Below are positions 23,413-31,213 of a DNA stretch of 38,470 nt, in pieces (within the stretch, counting starts at the first letter, position 1; each line of letters starts with the position of its first letter). The notes below the pieces were generated by a model. That model made no database searches and had not been told where the DNA came from. It saw only the letters and a program-made list of their open reading frames with translations. The stretch lies in NCBI GenBank assembly GCA_903861575.1, contig CAIOUR010000082.1:1-38470 (forward strand), written 5' to 3'. The position numbers and the translations under genes are program-made. The DNA comes from an uncultured beta proteobacterium. Its GTDB lineage: Bacteria > Pseudomonadota > Gammaproteobacteria > Burkholderiales > Burkholderiaceae_C.

Positions 23413-23430
23413 CTTAAATTCCTATTTAAG
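23413..23430 (-). promoter_or_regulatory. Perfect inverted repeat presenting the fliK ribosome site in its loop
   Basis: CTTAAAT and ATTTAAG form a perfect seven-pair, AT-rich inverted repeat whose four-base loop on the minus strand is AGGA, the ribosome site of fliK, just before GTG 23411. As RNA it could form a weak hairpin; as DNA it could be an operator. Confidence 0.4.
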
Positions 23431-23460
23431 TTGCCAAAATATGGCACGCATCCCAATTTA

Positions 23461-23476
23461 AGCAAGAAACGTGACC
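23461..23476 (-). promoter_or_regulatory. Candidate (degenerate) sigma-54 promoter of the fliK-flhB operon
   Basis: Read on the minus strand the site is GGTCACGTTTCTTGCT. It matches the consensus TGGCACG-N4-TTGCW at ten of twelve positions, including a perfect TTGC -12 element, but the second G of the -24 pair is T. The predicted start is about 39 bases before fliK, similar to the leader length of flhA on the other side. Confidence 0.4.
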
Positions 23477-23535
23477 GGTAACTTATGGTCCAAGCACTGT
23501 GGTGTCGGAAATCGCCTAAGCCGACTTAAAAATAC

Positions 23536-23551
23536 TGGCATTGACTTTGCT
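23536..23551 (+). promoter_or_regulatory. Sigma-54 promoter of the flhA operon
   Basis: TGGCATTGACTTTGCT has a perfect TGGCA -24 element and TTGCT -12 element at exact spacing. The predicted start, near 23562, lies about 42 bases before the flhA ATG. The FleQ-type activator at 12145-13287 is the obvious regulator. Confidence 0.72.
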
Positions 23552-23603
23552 TTCAGGGGTCTCAAAGCCTGCCCAGCCGACCCAAATTCCGCCCTTCTCC
23601 CTT

Positions 23604-25709
23604 ATGAATACCCTGTCCCTGTCAGTCATTCGACAAAATCTGTCGAAATTCAACCTAGCCGACCTGAGCATTCCGGCGTTGGTGTTGATGATCATGGGCA
23701 TGCTGGTGATTCCGCTGCACCCGGTCGTGCTGGACATTTTGTTCACTTTCAACATTGCGGCCAGTCTGCTGATCATCATGATCGCCATCAGCACCCGCAA
23801 ACCACTGGACTTTTCTTCCTTCCCGACGGTACTGTTGTTCGCAACCATGTTGCGTCTGGCGCTGAACGTCGCCTCGACGCGGGTAATTCTGGTGGACGGC
23901 CACGAAGGTCATGAGGCAGCGGGCAAGGTGGTTGCCGCCTTTGGCGAGTTCGTGATCGGTGGCAACTATGTAGTAGGTTTCATTATTTTCGCCATCCTGA
24001 TGGTGATCAACTTCATCGTGGTGACCAAGGGCGCTGGACGTGTCTCCGAGGTGAACGCACGCTTTACGCTAGACGCCATGCCGGGCAAGCAAATGGCGAT
24101 TGACGCCGATTTGAACGCCGGGGTCATCGACCAGGAGACCGCCAAGGCGCGTCGCGCCGAACTGGGACAAGAGGCCGATTTCTTCGGCTCCATGGACGGT
24201 GCTTCCAAGTTTGTGAGCGGCGACGCCATGGCGGGCCTGCTGATTTTGTTCATCAACCTGATCGGCGGTCTGGCAATCGGCATGGGACAACATGGTTTGT
24301 CGCTGAGCGACGCCGGTCAGATTTATTCCCTGCTGACCATCGGCGACGGCCTGGTCGCACAAATTCCTTCGCTGCTGCTGTCGCTGGCCACCGCCATCAT
24401 CGTGACCCGGGTGACCACGGCCGAATCGGTCACCGAGCAGGCCACGACCCAGCTGGGCAATCCCAGCGCACTGTTTGTCACCGCCAGCATCATGGCCATC
24501 TTGGGCTTGGTTCCCGGAATGCCCCATCTCGTATTCGTAGTCCTATCAGCCATGTGTGCGGGCGCAGGTCTGTGGATCCTGCGCCGCGAAGCGGCCAAAG
24601 AAACACCGGAGCAAGCCGCCGAAGCAGCGGCGCAAGCAGCCATCGAAGCACCCAAAGAATTGGATTGGGAAGACCTCGATCAAGTGGATCTGGTCGGTCT
24701 GGAAATTGGCTACGGCCTGATCCCGCTGGTGAACCCGGAGACCGGCGGTCAGTTGATGACGCGGGTCAAAGGCGTGCGCAAAAAGCTGTCCGCCGAGCTG
24801 GGCTTTTTAATTCAGCCGGTGCGCATCCGTGACGCGCTCAGCATCGACCCGGACACCTACCACATTGTTCTCAAGGGCGTGGTGCGCGGACGCGGCAAGA
24901 TCAAAGTCGGCCGGGAGATGGCCATCAACCCCGGTCAGGTCTACGGTCCGCTGGAAGGCACCCCGACACAAGAGCCCGCGTTCGGCCTGGAGGCCGTCTG
25001 GATCGAACCGTCGCAACGCGACCATGCCCGCGCCTTGGGCTACACCGTGGTCGACGCGGCAACAGCTATCGCAACCCATTTGAATAAGGTCTTGCGCGAC
25101 AACGCGGCCGATTTGCTCAGCCATGACGAAGTGCAGCAACTGCTGGACAAGCTCAGCGCCAAGTCGCCCAAGCTGGTCGAGGACCTGGTGCCGTCTAAGT
25201 TGTCGCTCGGCGTACTGACCCGTACCCTGCAAAACCTGCTTAACGATTCGGTGTCCATCCGCGATATGCGCACGATTGTGGAAACGTTGTCGGAAGCCGC
25301 AGCACGCACCCAGGATCCGGAGATGCTGACCGAACTCGTGCGCCCGCGCCTGGGCCGCATGATCGTTCAAGCGCTGGCCGATGAAAAGAATGTTTTGCCG
25401 GTCATGACACTGGACCCGGGGCTGGAGCAACTGCTGCACAACGTGCTGCAGCAGCAGGGCAACGGACCCAATGTGGTGATGGAGCCTGGTCTGGCTGAAC
25501 GCCTGTTCGCCGCCCTGCGCCAAGGTGCCAAAGAAGTGGAAGAGCTGGGCAGCGCAGCCGTACTGGTTGTATCGCCCGCGATCCGCCCATGGTTATCCAA
25601 GTCGGTACGCCACCGCGTCAGCGAGCTGATCGTGCTGTCTTATAGTGAAATTCCGGACGATCAAGCGGTCAAAGTCATCCATACCGTGCACGCCGAGCCC
25701 AAGCAATAA
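23604..25709 (+). CDS. flhA: Flagellar export apparatus protein FlhA
   Basis: The 701-residue protein has about eight N-terminal membrane helices and the FHIPEP signature region (RLALNVASTRVILVDGHEG and TKGAGRVSEVNARFTLDAMP, GKQMAIDADLNAGVID), then a large cytoplasmic domain that docks chaperone-substrate complexes (VRIRDALSIDPDTYHIVLKG). It is the major energy-coupling export component. I chose ATG 23604 (MNTLSLSVIRQ); the open frame begins at 23541, but that part overlaps the sigma-54 promoter. No good ribosome site is visible before it. It is the first gene of the plus-strand operon and lies divergent to fliK. Confidence 0.97.
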   Translation: MNTLSLSVIRQNLSKFNLADLSIPALVLMIMGMLVIPLHPVVLDILFTFNIAASLLIIMIAISTRKPLDFSSFPTVLLFATMLRLALNVASTRVILVDGHEGHEAAGKVVAAFGEFVIGGNYVVGFIIFAILMVINFIVVTKGAGRVSEVNARFTLDAMPGKQMAIDADLNAGVIDQETAKARRAELGQEADFFGSMDGASKFVSGDAMAGLLILFINLIGGLAIGMGQHGLSLSDAGQIYSLLTIGDGLVAQIPSLLLSLATAIIVTRVTTAESVTEQATTQLGNPSALFVTASIMAILGLVPGMPHLVFVVLSAMCAGAGLWILRREAAKETPEQAAEAAAQAAIEAPKELDWEDLDQVDLVGLEIGYGLIPLVNPETGGQLMTRVKGVRKKLSAELGFLIQPVRIRDALSIDPDTYHIVLKGVVRGRGKIKVGREMAINPGQVYGPLEGTPTQEPAFGLEAVWIEPSQRDHARALGYTVVDAATAIATHLNKVLRDNAADLLSHDEVQQLLDKLSAKSPKLVEDLVPSKLSLGVLTRTLQNLLNDSVSIRDMRTIVETLSEAAARTQDPEMLTELVRPRLGRMIVQALADEKNVLPVMTLDPGLEQLLHNVLQQQGNGPNVVMEPGLAERLFAALRQGAKEVEELGSAAVLVVSPAIRPWLSKSVRHRVSELIVLSYSEIPDDQAVKVIHTVHAEPKQ

Positions 25710-25726
25710 GCAAGAGAGACTAGCCC

Positions 25727-27097
25727 ATGGAACTCAAACGCATCCTCGCCCGCGACACCAAGACAGCCAATGAGCGCGCCATCGCGCTGTACGGACGCAA
25801 CGTACTGGTCATCTCGAACCACACAGTCGGCGGGCAAACCGAGCTGGTCGTCGCCGTCGATATTGACGAGTCTTCGGACCAGACCACCAACCCGGTAGTT
25901 GCTGCCGTGGCGGCCAGTGTGAATGCACCGGCACCCGCAGCCAAGACGCGCGAGTTTGCGGAAGTCATGTCGGCGGTGAACCGCCCGCAAGCGGCTGTGC
26001 CCACCGAGCCCGTAACCCAACGCGCCAGCGTACTGGCCGCTGCGCAAAGTTTTGACATGCAGCTCACCAAGAGTGCCCGCGAAGTGCAAGAACGCGACAC
26101 CCAAAACGGCCGGGAAATCATGGATCTCATCCGTGATGAGTTAGCCAGTCTGCGACGCGAGTTCAACCTGAGCCAAAAGACCTCCGGTTGGCAAAGCGGG
26201 CTGAATCTGGCCCCGGAGGTCCAGGCCCTGATGGATTCTTTCACCGAGGCCGGCATGCCCGCGTCCCTGCGTGCCCTGCTGCTCGATACCGTGAAAGACA
26301 TGCGCGATGAGCGCGAGGCATTGGCGGCCGTGCGCAACCAGTTGGAGCAGGCATTGCAACGGGAACCGGCTGCGGTACCCCGGCACGGCGTCCACGTTCT
26401 GGCAGGCCCTTCCGGCAGCGGTAAATCCCTGATGGTGGCCAAGCTGGCGCGCCTGGCCGCTAAGCGCGACGGAGCCGACCACATTGCGATCGTCAGCTAC
26501 AAAGACCTGCGGGTGGGTGCCTGGAGCCAAGTACAGTTACTCGCCGAACACATTGGCGTTGACGCTTTTTGCGTTCAGGATGCAGCCGAGCTGCCCGCCC
26601 TGTTTGAGCGGCTCAAAGGCCGCCACCTGATTCTCATCGACACCCCCGGGTCACAGACGCTGGAGCGTGTGGCCGAAGTCAAGAACGCTTTCCCGCAAGC
26701 GCAGGCCCATATGGTGATGTCTGCGGACGCCTCCAGCGCCACCCTGAACCGCGCGATGCGGGCGGGGGCAGCCCGATGGGACAGCCTGATGGTCACCAAG
26801 CTGGACGAGTCGGTCCAGCCCTGGCCCTTGGTCGAATTTCTATGCGACAACCGTTTAGCGCTGAACGCAGCGGGTGACGGCAACCAGCTCGGCGACCTTC
26901 GCCGCGAACTGGAAATCCGCTCGCTGGTGGAGATGGCCGTTGCCCAGCTGGCGCGCACCGCCAACGCCACCTCGGTCGAACCCATCAAAGCCCTGGCGCA
27001 GCAGCCATCCGTCACGCCACTGCCCCCGGCACCGTCGCCGTCGGCACGCCTGTACGCCGCCGTGGCGCCGCGTGGCATGCTGGGGGCGTATAACTGA
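25727..27097 (+). CDS. flhF: Flagellar placement GTPase FlhF (variant motifs)
   Basis: The 456-residue protein starts like FlhF (MELKRILARDTKTANERAIA, LYGRNVLVISN), has a long variable linker, an N-domain at about 155-215 and an SRP-type GTPase domain. The P-loop is GPSGSGKS (227-234), where FlhF usually has G-TGVGKTT; the G3 motif is DTPG (305-308) instead of DTAG; G4 is TKLDE (357-361). FlhF recruits the first flagellar parts to the cell pole. The gene follows flhA by 17 bases and precedes flhG, the usual order. The motif changes may weaken GTP hydrolysis or dimerisation. Confidence 0.92.
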   Translation: MELKRILARDTKTANERAIALYGRNVLVISNHTVGGQTELVVAVDIDESSDQTTNPVVAAVAASVNAPAPAAKTREFAEVMSAVNRPQAAVPTEPVTQRASVLAAAQSFDMQLTKSAREVQERDTQNGREIMDLIRDELASLRREFNLSQKTSGWQSGLNLAPEVQALMDSFTEAGMPASLRALLLDTVKDMRDEREALAAVRNQLEQALQREPAAVPRHGVHVLAGPSGSGKSLMVAKLARLAAKRDGADHIAIVSYKDLRVGAWSQVQLLAEHIGVDAFCVQDAAELPALFERLKGRHLILIDTPGSQTLERVAEVKNAFPQAQAHMVMSADASSATLNRAMRAGAARWDSLMVTKLDESVQPWPLVEFLCDNRLALNAAGDGNQLGDLRRELEIRSLVEMAVAQLARTANATSVEPIKALAQQPSVTPLPPAPSPSARLYAAVAPRGMLGAYN

Positions 27098-27151
27098 CAC
27101 AATAGGGCGCAGCGGCCGGTGCGCTGTGGCTGCGATTGACGTGAAAAAGAC

Positions 27152-27970
27152 ATGAAAAAACCCTCTCGGACAGAAGTTATTGGTATTGCCAGCGGAAAAG
27201 GCGGCGTGGGAAAAACCACGGTTGCCGTGAACCTGGCTATCGCGCTGCAAAAGGCAGGGCACCGCGTGATGCTGTTTGATGCGGATCTGGGCTTGGCGAA
27301 CTCACAAATCGCGCTGGGCTGCGCCTGTCCTTACAACCTGACGCACTTCATGAGCGGGCAAAAAACGCTGCAAGAAATCACCGTGACTTCGCGCCACGGC
27401 GTGCGCCTGATACCGGGCGCGTCGGGCGTGAAGGAAATGGCAGCCCTCAGCCAAGTGCAAGCCTCGCGCATCGTCCAGGCCTTCAGCGCGCTGGAAGATG
27501 AGATTGACTACCTGATCGTGGATATGGCCGCGGGCATCTCGCCGTCGGTGCTGGCCTTTATGGCGGCTTGTCAACGGCGCTACATCGTGGTGCGGGACGA
27601 TCCTTCGTCCATCGCTGACGCCTACGGCACCATCAAAGTCTTGATTCAGGATTACGATCTCAACGAGATCTACATCATCCCCAACGCCGTGGCCAGTCAG
27701 GCCGAAGGCCAGAACCTGTTCCGCCGCATCAACCAAGTCTGCGCACAGTTTCTCAACTACACCACCCATTACCTGGGCGCCATTGAGTACGACGACCAGA
27801 TTCTTGCTGCGCACCGCAAGTACGAACCGGTGATGGAATTTGCGCCGGGCAGTAACAGCGCACGCGACTTCAAACGCCTGGCAAAGTCGATCGCCCAAAT
27901 GCCACCAACCGCCACCGTGTCAGGCGGCATGCAGTTTTTTGTGGAGCGCCTGGTGCGCTTCCAGGCCTGA
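27152..27970 (+). CDS. flhG: Flagellar number regulator FlhG (FleN, MinD-like ATPase)
   Basis: The 272-residue protein has the deviant Walker A of MinD/ParA proteins (SGKGGVGKTTVAVNLA), the switch segments LFDADLGLANSQIALG and YLIVDMAAGISPSVLAF, and a C-terminal region that could form a membrane-targeting helix. The N-terminal MKKPSRTEVI lacks the DQA-type activation helix of classical FlhG. FlhG restricts flagellar number and inhibits FleQ in polar flagellates. It lies 54 bases after flhF and eight bases before fliA. Confidence 0.94.
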   Translation: MKKPSRTEVIGIASGKGGVGKTTVAVNLAIALQKAGHRVMLFDADLGLANSQIALGCACPYNLTHFMSGQKTLQEITVTSRHGVRLIPGASGVKEMAALSQVQASRIVQAFSALEDEIDYLIVDMAAGISPSVLAFMAACQRRYIVVRDDPSSIADAYGTIKVLIQDYDLNEIYIIPNAVASQAEGQNLFRRINQVCAQFLNYTTHYLGAIEYDDQILAAHRKYEPVMEFAPGSNSARDFKRLAKSIAQMPPTATVSGGMQFFVERLVRFQA

Positions 27971-27978
27971 GTCCACCG

Positions 27979-28728
27979 ATGGCCATTTCCACCCGCCTGT
28001 ACGAGCAGATCAGCGACAACAGCGAGGCGCTGGTCATGCAGCACCTGGGCCTGGTCAAGCGGGTGGCGCTGCATCTCAAGGTGCGTATTCCACCGTTTAT
28101 GGAACTCGACGAGCTGATCCAGGTCGGGATGATTGGGCTGCTCGAGGCTGCACGGGCTTTCAACCCGGATAAGGGCGTAGATTTTGAAAACTTCGCCTTG
28201 AGCCGCGTGCGCGGCGCCATCCTGGACGAAGTAAGGCAGCTCTCCTACTTGCCGCGCTCCGCGGTTGCGTTTAATAAATCAGAAAGCCGCGCCACCGATG
28301 CACTATCGACCGAGCTAGGACGTGCGCCAACCCAATCGGAATTGGCAGAACATCTTGGCGATGACATCGAATCGTTCCATAAGAAGCGTGGCAACGCCAG
28401 CCGCTTTGAGACTTTTTCCATGGAAGTGGTCGCTGACGAAGTCATGGGCATTGCGGACGAACGCGCACGCCAACCAGAGGCCATCGTTGAGCACGCGGAC
28501 TTCATGCGCGCCGTCACCCAAGCGATTGCTGATCTGCCCGAGCGGGATCAATTGTTGATGCAACTCTATTACGTAGAGGAACTCAATCTCAAAGAAATTG
28601 GCGAAATCGTGGGCGTCACGGAATCACGGGTGAGCCAATTGTTGACAGCAACCGTCAAAAAGCTGCGGTCCACGTTACAAATTGAAGTCGAGGCGAAGCC
28701 GCCTAAGGCGCAAAAACGCGGCAGTTAA
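27979..28728 (+). CDS. fliA: Flagellar sigma factor FliA (sigma-28)
   Basis: The 249-residue protein has sigma regions 2 (LVMQHLGLVKRVALHL, MELDELIQVGMIGLLEAARA), 3 (LGRAPTQSELAEHLGDDIES) and 4 (ERDQLLMQLYYVEELNLKEI, VTESRVSQL). It should transcribe late flagellar genes from promoters of the TAAAGTTT-N11-GCCGATAA type; one such site precedes fliS directly downstream. The gene is in the flhA-flhF-flhG operon, as in Pseudomonas and Vibrio. Confidence 0.97.
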   Translation: MAISTRLYEQISDNSEALVMQHLGLVKRVALHLKVRIPPFMELDELIQVGMIGLLEAARAFNPDKGVDFENFALSRVRGAILDEVRQLSYLPRSAVAFNKSESRATDALSTELGRAPTQSELAEHLGDDIESFHKKRGNASRFETFSMEVVADEVMGIADERARQPEAIVEHADFMRAVTQAIADLPERDQLLMQLYYVEELNLKEIGEIVGVTESRVSQLLTATVKKLRSTLQIEVEAKPPKAQKRGS

Positions 28729-28770
28729 AGACCATGGACAAAGAATTTCTCACCGCTTTACGTGAAACGC

Positions 28771-28797
28771 TCAAGTTTCCCGCCGGCGCACCGATAC
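28771..28797 (+). promoter_or_regulatory. Sigma-28 (FliA) promoter of fliS
   Basis: TCAAGTTT, 11 bases, ACCGATAC. The -35 matches TAAAGTTT at seven of eight positions, the spacing is exact and the -10 matches GCCGATAA at six of eight. The predicted start is about 29 bases before the fliS ATG at 28833. The site lies inside an open reading extension of fliS, which argues against the longer gene model. Confidence 0.65.
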
Positions 28798-28832
28798 CTA
28801 GTGGGCATACCAACCCTCTCGGAGAACCTATC

Positions 28833-29249
28833 ATGCGCATGAACTTCAAAGCAATGGAATCGTACGGAGCTGATAACGTAGCATCGCAAGCTTCGGTCGC
28901 CAATAATGTGGCCCTGATCCAAATGCTGTTCGATGGCTTGCTAGAAAATATTTCTGCGGCTAAAGGGCACATGGAGCGTGGTGCCATTATGGAAAAAGGA
29001 AACTGCATTTCGCGCGCAGGGCGCATTGTGGTGGGATTACAAGGTTCGTTGGATTTCGAAAAAGGCGGCGATCTGGCCCGCAACCTGAACGATCTCTACA
29101 GCTACGTGACCCGTCGCTTGATCCATGCGAACGCGCGCAACGATGTCGCCGCACTGGAAGAAGTGCGCGGTCTGATGGACGAAATCAGCCAAGCGTGGCG
29201 CGAAGTGCCCGCTTTGCTGCCAGTCCAAAAAGACTTTAGCTGGCATTGA
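28833..29249 (+). CDS. fliS: Flagellin export chaperone FliS
   Basis: The 138-residue protein matches FliS: a Tyr-containing N-terminus (NFKAMESYGADNVASQAS), VALIQMLFDGLLENISAAKG, GRIVVGLQGSLDFEKGGDLA and NLNDLYSYVTRRLIHANARN. FliS binds the C-terminal helices of flagellin and prevents early polymerisation. I chose ATG 28833, which has GGAGAA about eight bases upstream; the frame is open back to 28734, but that extension contains a sigma-28 promoter and is not part of the family. Flagellin and FliD genes are not in the window. Confidence 0.92.
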   Translation: MRMNFKAMESYGADNVASQASVANNVALIQMLFDGLLENISAAKGHMERGAIMEKGNCISRAGRIVVGLQGSLDFEKGGDLARNLNDLYSYVTRRLIHANARNDVAALEEVRGLMDEISQAWREVPALLPVQKDFSWH

Positions 29250-29295
29250 GTTGGTAAAGCGGGTCGGCTTCGGTCGACCCTTTGTGAAGAGGTCA

Positions 29296-29334
29296 GAGCG
29301 CCGGTGCGTCAAGCACAGGCGCTCGCCCCGTTTT
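29296..29334 (+). terminator. Strong interrupted hairpin between fliS and motA, possible terminator
   Basis: GAGCGCC and GGCGCTC pair around an inner GTGC/GCAC stem with a GTCAA loop, giving 11 G+C-rich pairs with one internal mismatch. TTTT follows six bases later. It could end fliS transcription or attenuate motAB. A second, smaller hairpin (GGGTCG/CGACCC, 29261-29280) lies just before it. Confidence 0.5.
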
Positions 29335-29345
29335 AGGAAGCGCAT

Positions 29346-30209
29346 ATGGTTGGCATTGGTGGAATCGTCTTCTTGTTGGTGTGCGTTTTTGGCAGCTTCA
29401 TCGTCGGCGGCGGGAATCTGCATCCCTTCATCCACGCGGCGCCCATTGAAGGTTGGTGTATTCTGGGCTCCGGCATCGGCGGCATGCTGATCGGCAACAG
29501 CATGGGCACCACCAAAGCCGTTTTTGCCGGCATCGGACGCACCTTTAAAGGGTCGAAGTACCACAAGGAGGATTACCTCAACACCATTTTCTGCGTCTCC
29601 AAGGTCATGAAGACGCTCAAGAGCGAGGGTGCCGTGGCCCTGGAAGCCCATATCGAAGCGCCAGAGTCCAGCGCGATATTCAGCGAATACCCCAAGATCC
29701 TGCACGACCACGCGCTCTTGCACCTGATTTGCGACACCGTTCGCCTGATGGTGGTCTCCCAAGGTACCTTGAGCCCCATGGCGGTGGAAGAGGTCATGGA
29801 CAACGCCATCAAAACCCACCACCATGACGAGCTGAAAGCCTCTACCGCCATCGGCACGCTCGCCGGTGCCCTGCCTGCGCTGGGAATCGTGTCCTGCGTG
29901 ATGGGTGTGGTGAAGACCATGGACGCGATTGACCAACCGCCGGCGATTCTGGGTGGCCTGGTGGGTGCGGCACTGGTGGGAACCTTCATCGGGGTATTTT
30001 TGGCATACGGATTTTTTGAGCCCTTCGCCAAGCGCCTGGAAGAAATCATCAACGACGAAGCCGCCATGTACGGCGTCGTCAAGCAAATCATCATCGGCAC
30101 CATGCACGGCCACCCCATGCCGCTGATTCTGGAAGGCGCGCGGGTTTGCATCAGCCACCACAACCAGCCCAGTTTTGCCGAAGTATTTGACGGGCTGCGC
30201 GGCAAGTAA
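29346..30209 (+). CDS. motA: Flagellar stator protein MotA
   Basis: The 287-residue protein has four membrane helices and the large cytoplasmic loop of MotA (PILHDHALLHLICDTVRLMV). The third and fourth helices carry the conserved STAIGTLAGALPALGIVSCV and AALVGTFIGVFLAYGFFEPF, with the usual proline residues. With MotB it forms the ion-driven stator. AGGAAG precedes ATG 29346. It is two bases from motB. Whether it uses protons or sodium cannot be decided from inspection, although the full-length form with a long loop is the classical proton type. Confidence 0.97.
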   Translation: MVGIGGIVFLLVCVFGSFIVGGGNLHPFIHAAPIEGWCILGSGIGGMLIGNSMGTTKAVFAGIGRTFKGSKYHKEDYLNTIFCVSKVMKTLKSEGAVALEAHIEAPESSAIFSEYPKILHDHALLHLICDTVRLMVVSQGTLSPMAVEEVMDNAIKTHHHDELKASTAIGTLAGALPALGIVSCVMGVVKTMDAIDQPPAILGGLVGAALVGTFIGVFLAYGFFEPFAKRLEEIINDEAAMYGVVKQIIIGTMHGHPMPLILEGARVCISHHNQPSFAEVFDGLRGK

Positions 30210-30211
30210 AC

Positions 30212-31213
30212 ATGGCGACTGAAGAAAAGGCACCGGAAGAAGAAGTCGTCCCGGCCGGGGCAGAAGAAGCCGGCCCGACGGACGCGGAAGCCCCGGCCGA
30301 AGACGCGCCCCTAGCGCCCATCATCGTCAAGAAAATTGCCGATGGTCATGGCGGTGCGCACGGCGGGGCCTGGAAAATTGCCCTCGCCGACATGATGACG
30401 GCCATGATGGCCTTTTTTCTGCTCATGTGGATTTTGGGCGCCACCAACGACTCGCAACGCAAAAGCGTGGCCGACTATTTCAAGCCCACCTCGCAAAGCG
30501 TGGTGGCCATGGGCCAACTGGCCGGATCCAACGGCATCATGGGCGGTCGCTCCATCATCGACCCCGACGGCTTTCCTTACACCGCCAAGCAAACTGCCGC
30601 GTTGCAAATGGTCACACCGCGCTCCGAAGGCGGCCCGACCGAAAACGATCCGTCTCCCAACAGCGAAAACGACCACGCCAAAGAGCGTGACGGGATGAAT
30701 GATTCGGACAAGAAAAAAATCGTCGAACAAGCGGACAAAGAAAACTTCGACAAGCTGGAAAAAGAAGTGCGCGAACAGTTGGAACAAAACCCGAACTTGC
30801 AAAAAATGCAAGGGCAGGTGCAGTTTGTTCGGGAAAAAGAAGGCCTGCGGATTGAGATCATCGACAAAGCCGATTTCTCGATGTTTGCGCTGGGCACCTC
30901 ACAAATGCAGGGCGGCGCCCAGGATTTGATTACTGAAGTTGCCAAATCGCTGGCCGGCATGAACAACAAAATTGCCGTGCGTGGTCACACCGACAGCCTG
31001 GGCTTTGCCAAGCCGGGAGCGCGCAACAACTGGTCGCTGTCCGCAGAACGCGCCGAAGCCACGCGCGCGATGTTCGAGAAAAAAGGGATCAAACCCGATC
31101 GCTTTGCGCAGATTGAGGGTGTTGCTGACACCATGCCCTACAACAACAATGATCCCAAAGATCCACGCAACCGGCGCATCAGTGTCACTGTGAAGTACCG
31201 TGACGGCGAATAA
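30212..31213 (+). CDS. motB: Flagellar stator protein MotB
   Basis: The 333-residue protein has an acidic N-terminal tail longer than usual (about 48 residues), then one membrane helix with the ion-binding Asp in WKIALADMMTAMMAFFLLMW, an acidic/Gln-rich plug region and a C-terminal OmpA-like peptidoglycan-binding domain (NKIAVRGHTDSLGFAKPGAR, NNWSLSAERAEATRAMF, DPRNRRISVTV). The domain order and the key Asp are intact. It overlaps the start of the next gene by 14 bases. Confidence 0.97.
   Translation: MATEEKAPEEEVVPAGAEEAGPTDAEAPAEDAPLAPIIVKKIADGHGGAHGGAWKIALADMMTAMMAFFLLMWILGATNDSQRKSVADYFKPTSQSVVAMGQLAGSNGIMGGRSIIDPDGFPYTAKQTAALQMVTPRSEGGPTENDPSPNSENDHAKERDGMNDSDKKKIVEQADKENFDKLEKEVREQLEQNPNLQKMQGQVQFVREKEGLRIEIIDKADFSMFALGTSQMQGGAQDLITEVAKSLAGMNNKIAVRGHTDSLGFAKPGARNNWSLSAERAEATRAMFEKKGIKPDRFAQIEGVADTMPYNNNDPKDPRNRRISVTVKYRDGE

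Noticed and set aside
28734-28832. N-terminal extension of FliS by 33 residues
   Set aside because: It contains a good sigma-28 promoter, does not belong to the FliS family, and a better ribosome site precedes the internal ATG.
29255-29281. Possible sigma-28 promoter before motA (TAAAG ... GTCGACCC)
   Set aside because: The spacing is off by one and the -10 part matches poorly; the sequence is better explained as a hairpin.
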